A DNA stretch of 64,000 nt from Pochonia chlamydosporia 170 (lineage: Eukaryota > Ascomycota > Sordariomycetes > Hypocreales > Clavicipitaceae), in assembly GCF_001653235.2 (NCBI RefSeq), contig NC_035790.1, positions 7,068,001 to 7,132,000 of the forward strand, read 5' to 3'. Each line of letters opens with the position of its first letter. Position 1 is the first letter of the stretch. The position numbers and the translations under genes were made by a program. A model generated the notes under the pieces. The model was not told the origin of the DNA and did no database searches. It saw only the letters and a list, made by a program, of their open reading frames with translations. Of this stretch, positions 57,834 through 64,000 are shown piece after piece.

Positions 57834-58844
57834 TTACAATTCAGCCGTCTTTGACTGTCGCTGCTCCTTCATCTCCAAATGTCTTTGTCTCGCAGCCTCC
57901 AACTTTGCCTCCCCATCAGCATGTCTCTCCTCCAGCTGCTTCAGAGCCTTCTCGCGGTACGGCAGAGCAGGAGCCTTGCGCTTCTTCGAGTCCTGCAACT
58001 TGACCGTGCGGCCCTTTGGCCCAGGGACCGGACCACTGACGAGAACAATCCCCAGCTCGTTGTCGACCTTCATGACCTTCAAATTCTGCACCGTCACCCA
58101 CTCATTCCCCATCCGCCCGGGCATCTTCTTCCCCGGCATCACACGACTACCACTTCCCTGAGAGGGACCAGTAGTACCTATTGTTCTGTGATTTTTGGAG
58201 TTACCGTGGGATGCCTCCTGACCCGCGAATCCGTGGCGCTTCATACCACCTGCGAAGCCCATGCCGCGAGACTTGGCGCGCACATCGACATTTTGCCCAA
58301 TCTGGAACCAGTCCGGCAGCAGTTGGGAGCCGACGGGCAACAGACCCTCTTTGTCGCGGACCATAAACTCGGCCAGTTCGCTCTTGGGTGCCATCCCCTT
58401 TGCCTCGTAGTACCCCAGCATAGGGCTCGTCACGTTTCGTGGTTGTCGTGAGCCGGCGCCAATCTGAACAGCCCAGTAGCCGTGCTTTTCTCTCGTCTTG
58501 TTCGCCACGACCTGAACCTGGTCGAGTTGGAGGACAGTGCAGGGCACACGCATCTTGCCGACGAACATGCTCGTCATACCCTTCTTGGTGGCGAGGACGC
58601 CTGTTCGGAGGGGGGTCGTGTTCTCCCGGCGCTTCAGGGCAGCCGCGGGGCCGGTCGTGAGAGCGGGCAGGCCGGCATTGGGCTGGTTGAATCGCTTGTG
58701 TTTCGAACGTGCTGGTGCTGTTGACCAGCCGTATTGGATGCCGCGCTGGGCGGTTAGAGGGAGGAGAAGGCGGCGTGGTGCCTGGCTGGCTATGATAGCC
58801 GACGGCCGGGGGAAGGCCACCCGTAATGAGAGACGGGGTGGCAT
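57834..58844 (-). CDS. MRPL9: Mitochondrial large-subunit ribosomal protein uL3m
   Basis: Mitochondrial counterpart of ribosomal protein L3, near the peptidyl-transferase centre of the mitoribosome. A single exon encodes 336 residues, longer than yeast Mrpl9 (about 270). The N-terminus is Arg/Ser/Pro-rich with no acidic residue (mitochondrial presequence). The L3 fold starts at RTGVLATKKGMTSMFVGKMRVPCTVLQL. The diagnostic block is GFAGGMKRHGFAGQEASHGNSKNHR followed by PGKKMPGRMGNEWVTVQNLKV. The C-terminus is a Lys/Glu/Arg-rich helix of about 50 residues, as in other fungal mitoribosomal extensions. Its stop lies 204 bp from that of COA1. Confidence 0.95.
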   Translation of the reverse strand: MPPRLSLRVAFPRPSAIIASQAPRRLLLPLTAQRGIQYGWSTAPARSKHKRFNQPNAGLPALTTGPAAALKRRENTTPLRTGVLATKKGMTSMFVGKMRVPCTVLQLDQVQVVANKTREKHGYWAVQIGAGSRQPRNVTSPMLGYYEAKGMAPKSELAEFMVRDKEGLLPVGSQLLPDWFQIGQNVDVRAKSRGMGFAGGMKRHGFAGQEASHGNSKNHRTIGTTGPSQGSGSRVMPGKKMPGRMGNEWVTVQNLKVMKVDNELGIVLVSGPVPGPKGRTVKLQDSKKRKAPALPYREKALKQLEERHADGEAKLEAARQRHLEMKEQRQSKTAEL

Positions 58845-59150
58845 GTTCGTGTGTGTTGTGTTGGCGATGATGCCAATTGGGGGAAGTTTGACGAGGAATC
58901 GAGTTGCTGCAGCTTGAAATTTCGGGGAGCTTCATCTGAGGTCGGTTATACTACGGCTGACGATGGGCGTGTGGGGCTCCCGGGTAGGGCTGTTCAACTT
59001 GGCCACGGATTTGCTCCCCTGTAGACTCAACTGCAACTTGGGCATAGAGAAGTAGCACTGCCAACTATCAACTAAAGATATTCTAAGCCAACAAATTCTT
59101 TACTCTTAATACTCTAACAATTCTCAAGCCAAACCAATCAACCTCCAAAA
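58845..59150. other. Intergenic between two minus-strand genes
   Basis: 306 bp holding the uL3m promoter and the 3' flank of the PITH gene; nothing further was seen. Confidence 0.45.
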
Positions 59151-59915
59151 CTACTGCCCCGGCCCCCTCCCGCCAATCCCACTCCCCATCTCATTCACAC
59201 TCGTCCCCTTGACCTTATGATCCCCCGGCTGCGGCGCCGCCTCATACAAGATATTCGTCGGGGCCTTCCCCAGCTTCGTCCACTCGCCCTTGAACCCAAT
59301 GTAACTAATCCGGGAGACGTCCTCATCCCCATCTCCGAAATTATCCACAAAGAAGAGCACCAAACGCTGGACTTTGCCGAACAGCGCTCTCTTCACGGGG
59401 ATCTCCTGCACGTCAGACGTCTGCGAGAGCTCAATCTTTTGCACGGGATCCATGTCTTCGGCTGTAGAGAAGTCCAGGTTGTCGTGGTTGATGTAGAGGT
59501 GGAGTGTTTTGGGAGCAGAGAGGGCGGGAGATGTGCGGATGAGGATGGAGTGTAGCTTGACTTGGGCTGAGAAACTGCGATTTGTTAATTACATGCCGTA
59601 AGATTTTATGGAACTAGAAATTAGGTCCATGTTGTGAAATTAATGTTGGGGTGTAAACACATACGGCACAGTCATGAGCAGCTGCTCATCAGCGTCGCTC
59701 TCCAATTCAGGCTCGGGGCTTAGTCTTTCCGCCCACGTCTTCTTGACGACGGCCTTCCCGGCGTCTCGTATCGATTCATTTAGTGTGGTGATTTCGTCAA
59801 AGTTGATTTGCTGATATAGTGATGATTGTAAAGCCGGTGTGATGTCGTCTGAGTGATCGTGTTCATGGTCATGGTGGTGGTCGTGTCCATCGTGCCCGTC
59901 GTGGCAGTGAGACAT
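59151..59915 (-). CDS. PITH-domain protein (PITHD1-like)
   Basis: Proteins with this domain (from thioredoxin-like TXNL1) contact the proteasome; human PITHD1 is a proteasome-associated regulator. Exons 59915-59665 and 59574-59151 give 224 residues, close to human PITHD1 (211). A His/Asp-rich N-terminus (MSHCHDGHDGHDHHHDHEHD) may bind metal. The PITH domain starts at LYQQINFDEITTLNES, includes ESDADEQLLMTVPFSAQVKLHSILI and FGDGDEDVSRISYIGFKGEWT, and ends with APTNILYEAAPQPGDHKV. The intron lies within the codon for Pro84 and splicing restores the conserved LLMTVPF segment. The thioredoxin part of TXNL1 is absent. Confidence 0.93.
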
Positions 59916-60468
59916 GGTGCCGCTGGGTGTTTGGACTTAATTCGAGGGGTAGTGAATGCAGGTTAGTTGTGGTAGCTTGATATCGGAGTTCGGTTGTGGA
60001 TGATGCCGTGGTTGAGATGATGAGAGAATGTGAGTTTGGTGGGGGATCAAGTTGCCCCGCTGATGAGACGCAGTTGCCACAATCAAGAGTTCTAAGTGCA
60101 CAGATGACGCCAACAGGAGGCTCACATGCCACATAATTTTTGAGTTCTACTGATATTTCGAAATTTCTTTTGGCTTTAAGGCAGCTTTCGTCGGGTCATA
60201 TATTTGTCGTACATATAGGACGAAGAATATAATGTCCATCACGACAATGATGAGACACTCCGTATCTTTAATACCTAACACATATCAATAGGGAGCCGTA
60301 TGAACCAGAACTTTATAGAAAAACGTCAACCCTGCTCCTATCAAAGTCCAAATATCATGGCAGTATGTACTAGCCCAATATCTTAATGCATACAGTAAGA
60401 GCATGAATCTGTAAATCTTCCAACATAATACACAACTCCGGGTATCTTGATAAGCCAACCTAGCAACA
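59916..60468. other. Intergenic between two minus-strand genes
   Basis: 553 bp, AT-rich towards 60,200-60,450; PITH gene promoter and RRN6 3' flank. No gene was seen. Confidence 0.5.
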
Positions 60469-63400
60469 CTATCTAAAACCACTCTTCCTCTTCCCCTTCT
60501 TAACCTTCTTTCTATCTCCAAAAACACCGGAAACAGGCTGACTCATCGTCACCGAAGGCCCCGGGAAACCAACACTCTGGGATGAATCTGGCACCCGCTG
60601 CTGACTGGACATTGCCTGAACCGGAGGCGGCCGCATCTCCATAGTCGACGTATCGTCACCCAGACCATCACTGGCTGGAAATCCTTGCCGCATAAATGCA
60701 GGACGCTTATATTTCTCCGACTGTGCTCTCCTCTTCGCTTCGATCCTCTGCAATCGTCGTTTCGCATAGGAGAACTTTTCCTCAGTTGCAACAGCAACGG
60801 TTGAAACGTACTCCTCTGGATCGACGCCGCGCTCTGTGGGCCAATAAGAAAGAATCTTTGATTGTTTAAGCGAACCTAGAGCACCTTGCTTAATAGTTGG
60901 CGCAAGAAGCTGGAGGCGCTGGAAGACGGCGTCCGGGGCCTCTGATGTTGAACCTGGTCCTGCCTGTGACGATGAAGCAATTACTTGGCTCGAATAAGGT
61001 GGCTGACTGGACCGCGGCGTGGCCACGTCCATCTGGCTCTCCTCAGCAGGGTGAGAAATGCTCGGGCCAAAGAGAGCGACATTCTGCACCATGACGCCGT
61101 AGCTGGACAAGAACATGTCTCTAGCGATCTCGACTACCCAGCCCCTCCGAATATGTTGCATCTCCTCTGGTAAGGAGCCTGCCGTCGGGCCAAGCCACAG
61201 CTGTGAAAACCGTTCCTCCAAAAAGGAATAGCCAAGGGGAGAGTTGGGCAGTTCGCTCGGTCCCTTCCTCCTCAGTTGCATAACGACGACATTTTCATCT
61301 GTGGTGTCAAGTAGGCTTTCAGTCTCGCTTTCCAATCTTTCGCCGTGACCTTCAAATGTAAGCGGTTGCTCCAGCGTTGACAAAATCTCCATCCTATGGC
61401 CAATGTTAGCAGTTGTTGAAAGCGAAACATGGGCCGATTTAATCTCACCATGATGTAAGAGGTAAAAAGCCTTCATGCAGGCCACGCTCAATCGCACGCT
61501 GAACAGAAACAACTAGCTCTCTTGGCAAACCATATTCGGCTTCTGAAATCCCAGCCTGTAGATCAGACGAGATGGTCTGCGCGAGCCGCCCGAAATTCAA
61601 ATACACTGGCCGGGGCACATTTACTTCATCTTCATCAGATGTGTCGTTATCATTCGGCTTGGATTCTTGCTTCTTAAGCAAGGAATCCAGGTGGTCATCC
61701 GTCATGCCGTCTGGTAGCACAAATGTATTTCCCATGTGGCGCAAGAAATGCTTCCTTCTCTGCTTCCAACGTCTCCGGTCTTGAGATTTAGACCAGCCAA
61801 TGCGAGACGTAGGTAGACCGACTTCGAGAGATGGATCAGTGGACGTGGTGCAAATGCAGTAACGCACACCTAAATCTTCGTCCAGAATAGTCACCTGGTA
61901 AAACCTGATGCCTGCGCGCGCGTATTCCGTGCCGGGACCGACTTCGTCTCCGTCAGTAGATATTGTGAGTTTTGCAGGCTGCACCCTGATAAACTTTGGT
62001 ATGCGCTGTGAGTCCTTTTTGCTTTCTCCCAAAACGGCTGTGATGTAGCGGTGCCACTGTGGAAGCTTTGCATCTGAGGCATAAGTGAACCAGTATACTG
62101 TGAGCTGATTTAGAGACGGCAAATGAACGAAAACCATGCTGCCATCAGACTCGTCGTCTGACACCTGGCAGACGGACATCTTGGAATCCTCATTCCCAAA
62201 GCCAACATGGGAGCAAGTAAGTATGATTTGCGGCTGCCTGCTTTTCCCGGGCTCAACACCAGAGGGCAGTAAGTCCAACCAAATCAGCTGGCGAGCCGTC
62301 AAGACGAATACATGGTTCTCATTAACAGGGCTGCTTTGAATGTCGAGAATCCAGTCGGGCTTAGTCCTTGACTGCGAAAGAATGGCTACATCTGGCAGCA
62401 CCGATTCGGCTTTCAAGTCTATGAGTGACATATGTTCTGAGCTCCACACCAAGATATGCTGGGACGGACCAAAGGACCATTTAATATCCTCGTCGCGCTT
62501 GGTGGTGGCACTTGGCACTCGTGGTTCACGATCAGTCCGTCCGATTTGCAACATGCCATGCCTTTGAGCCGGGTAGCTGGAAACTCGGGGTATCGTGTCA
62601 AGAATGCCGTCAGATACATGTCCGCACATGTGCAAGGACAGCCGTAGGGTGTTCTTGGCTACTTGCCAGGTGCCCAGCAAACTCCAAATACTCCAATACC
62701 CGCATTCATCAATTACAGATATCTGCGGCGGAGATCCAGCGGATGGTGGGTTGAAGCACACGTCAGACAACGCATTTCCCCCAGTTTGTCGGTGATGCAA
62801 CGTGATCAAAGGGTTAGGTGTAATATAAGACGGCATCTGCGGAGACGTATTCGAATCCACACGGCCTGGCATTGGAATTCGATGGTACTCAGGGTGTAAG
62901 ATGGTTACCGAGGTTTGGCTTTGAACCAGAAGCCAACGTAGAGAGCCATATGGCCAATAGGCAGTGGCGAACTTGATCTTCGTTATGGGTAAGCCGTCAC
63001 CTTGCCAGATCGCCTCTTCCTCCCGATGGATCGCGTCAATTGTGGACAGATTGAGAGTAGCATCTTTGTGATCATCCCACTGCCACCCTGTCTCCTCCAT
63101 TCTGGCTAGCCGTAGTTGCTGACCGGAGCTGCCTGTAGCCACTACAAGCAGCGGCATCCCTACGTGGGTAGTGGCGTCCCTCATGTCAGTCATCTCGCCG
63201 ACAGCAAGAAGAGCACCGCTGCTATTACTCTCTTCTGATTTCTCAAAGCGGTTCATATCCTCTTTGAGAAAGTCAGCAGAGGCCGTAGCGCCACCTAGGA
63301 ACATCTCGGGGTGAGAATTCGATAACCATCTCTGCTGCACTTGGCGCTCCTGCCACAGAGCTGTTGAATACTCTGGGGCAGAGCGCTTCGATGGTGGATA

Positions 63401-63619
63401 CAGTTCTGCTGATGAGCCAACAATCTCGAAGTTTGGTGCTATTCGAAATGTAAGACAACTGCTCTGGACGGAGGAACAACCTGGCTGGCACGTACTATCG
63501 CAAACGACTCTGCTGGTGTGTAAAATCCCGGGACCATTTTCGGGATCCTCGCGAGGAACATAAGTCAGAAGCCCAGGATGACCATAAGTGAGGTCCGCTA
63601 GCCGCCGGTGCTCAGCCAT
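60469..63619 (-). CDS. RRN6: RNA polymerase I core factor subunit Rrn6-like
   Basis: Subunit of the core factor that recruits RNA polymerase I to the rDNA promoter, acting in the nucleolus. Exons 63619-61449 and 61393-60469 give 1031 residues. The start MAEHRRLADLTYGHPGLLTYVPREDPENG resembles fungal Rrn6 N-termini. The first 560 or so residues look like a beta-propeller (for example LRWLLVQSQTSVTILHPEYHRIP, DVCFNPPSAGSPPQISVIDECGYWSIWSLLGTWQ). A helical region follows, and the C-terminus is a basic, Gln/Ser-rich tail ending KKVKKGKRKSGFR, typical of the family. The frame is open upstream of the ATG without another ATG. The assignment rests on overall resemblance, as the family has few fixed motifs. 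Confidence 0.85.
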
Positions 63620-64000
63620 TTGGGCCAAGTAAAGATTTCCAATTTGATATGAGTTTGGCAATAATGCTCTTCATACTTGGGCTCGAAGACGTGCGGACGA
63701 TACGGGACTGGTTACAGGCTCAGGAGTGCTAAATCAATCAAAATCTCATTATGATGGACGGCGAGTTAAATTATTCAGGATTTCGGGCAGAATTAGTTGT
63801 TATTGAGCATTTTGTTCGAATGCTTTCTCAGTCTGGGTGAAGCTCGTCAAAAAGTGCACGTGACCACGTGTGTTGGAGAAGACCCAACCCCAGCGATCGC
63901 GTCGACCCAGCAACAGCCAAAGTTTAGGTAAACACTCAGCATCCTTGGAGTCATTCTCTTGAAGATTGCGTAACACCACACCCAACGCTCAATTTACACA
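63620..64000. other. RRN6 upstream region
   Basis: 381 bp to the window edge, containing the RRN6 promoter and possibly the start region of a gene beyond the window. No coding exon is supported. Confidence 0.45.

Overview
This is nuclear DNA of a filamentous ascomycete, most likely a Sordariomycete and perhaps a member of the Hypocreales. The evidence is short introns (mostly 50-130 nt) with GTAAGT/GTATGT donors and CTAAC-like branch sites, fungal-only families (Sog2 with leucine-rich repeats, Rrn6, Zn2Cys6 factor with a fungal-specific middle domain, small RecQ2-type helicase), pyrimidine-rich leaders and gene spacing of 0.3-5 kb. The clade is inferred from protein style only. No transposon, viral, CRISPR or bacterial-type feature was seen.

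Layout. 0-23 kb: the 3' part of the RPS6 gene (+), a 12.5-kb HECT ubiquitin-ligase gene of the TOM1/HUWE1 family (-, seven exons, 4023 residues), a 5-kb gene-free interval and a TBC Rab-GAP of Gyp5 type (+). 23-35 kb: RPS8 (-), an unrecognised 707-residue protein (-), the very-long-chain enoyl-CoA reductase TSC13 (+), a BLOC-1 subunit-1/GCN5L1-like protein (-) and the RAM-pathway protein SOG2 (-). 35-40 kb: a 2.9-kb gene-free stretch and a compact RecQ helicase (+) whose second intron appears to be of GC-AG type.

40-49 kb has a more accessory character: a tiny two-exon gene for a secreted six-cysteine knottin-like peptide (-), an alpha/beta hydrolase (+), a secreted cupredoxin (-), a membrane acyltransferase-3 protein (-), a family-8 glycosyltransferase (+) and a DUF2470 membrane protein (-). 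49-64 kb: a long intergenic region, a Zn2Cys6 regulator (+), an initiator methionine tRNA (+), an ankyrin-repeat protein (-), cytochrome oxidase assembly factor COA1 (+), mitochondrial ribosomal protein uL3m (-), a PITH-domain protein (-) and RNA polymerase I core factor RRN6 (-).

The genes do not form one pathway. Recurrent themes are protein synthesis (RPS6, RPS8, initiator tRNA, uL3m, RRN6), mitochondria (COA1, uL3m) and membrane traffic or polarity (Gyp5-like, BLOC-1, SOG2). Multi-exon models were built by hand; for all complete multi-exon genes the spliced exon lengths sum to a whole number of codons and the joins restore family motifs where these are known. The most novel items are the knottin-like gene, a CTGGT/ACCAG tandem motif recurring in three long divergent promoter regions, the GC-AG intron and a stop-free in-frame intron in the RecQ gene, and a four-codon upstream ORF overlapping the hydrolase start codon.
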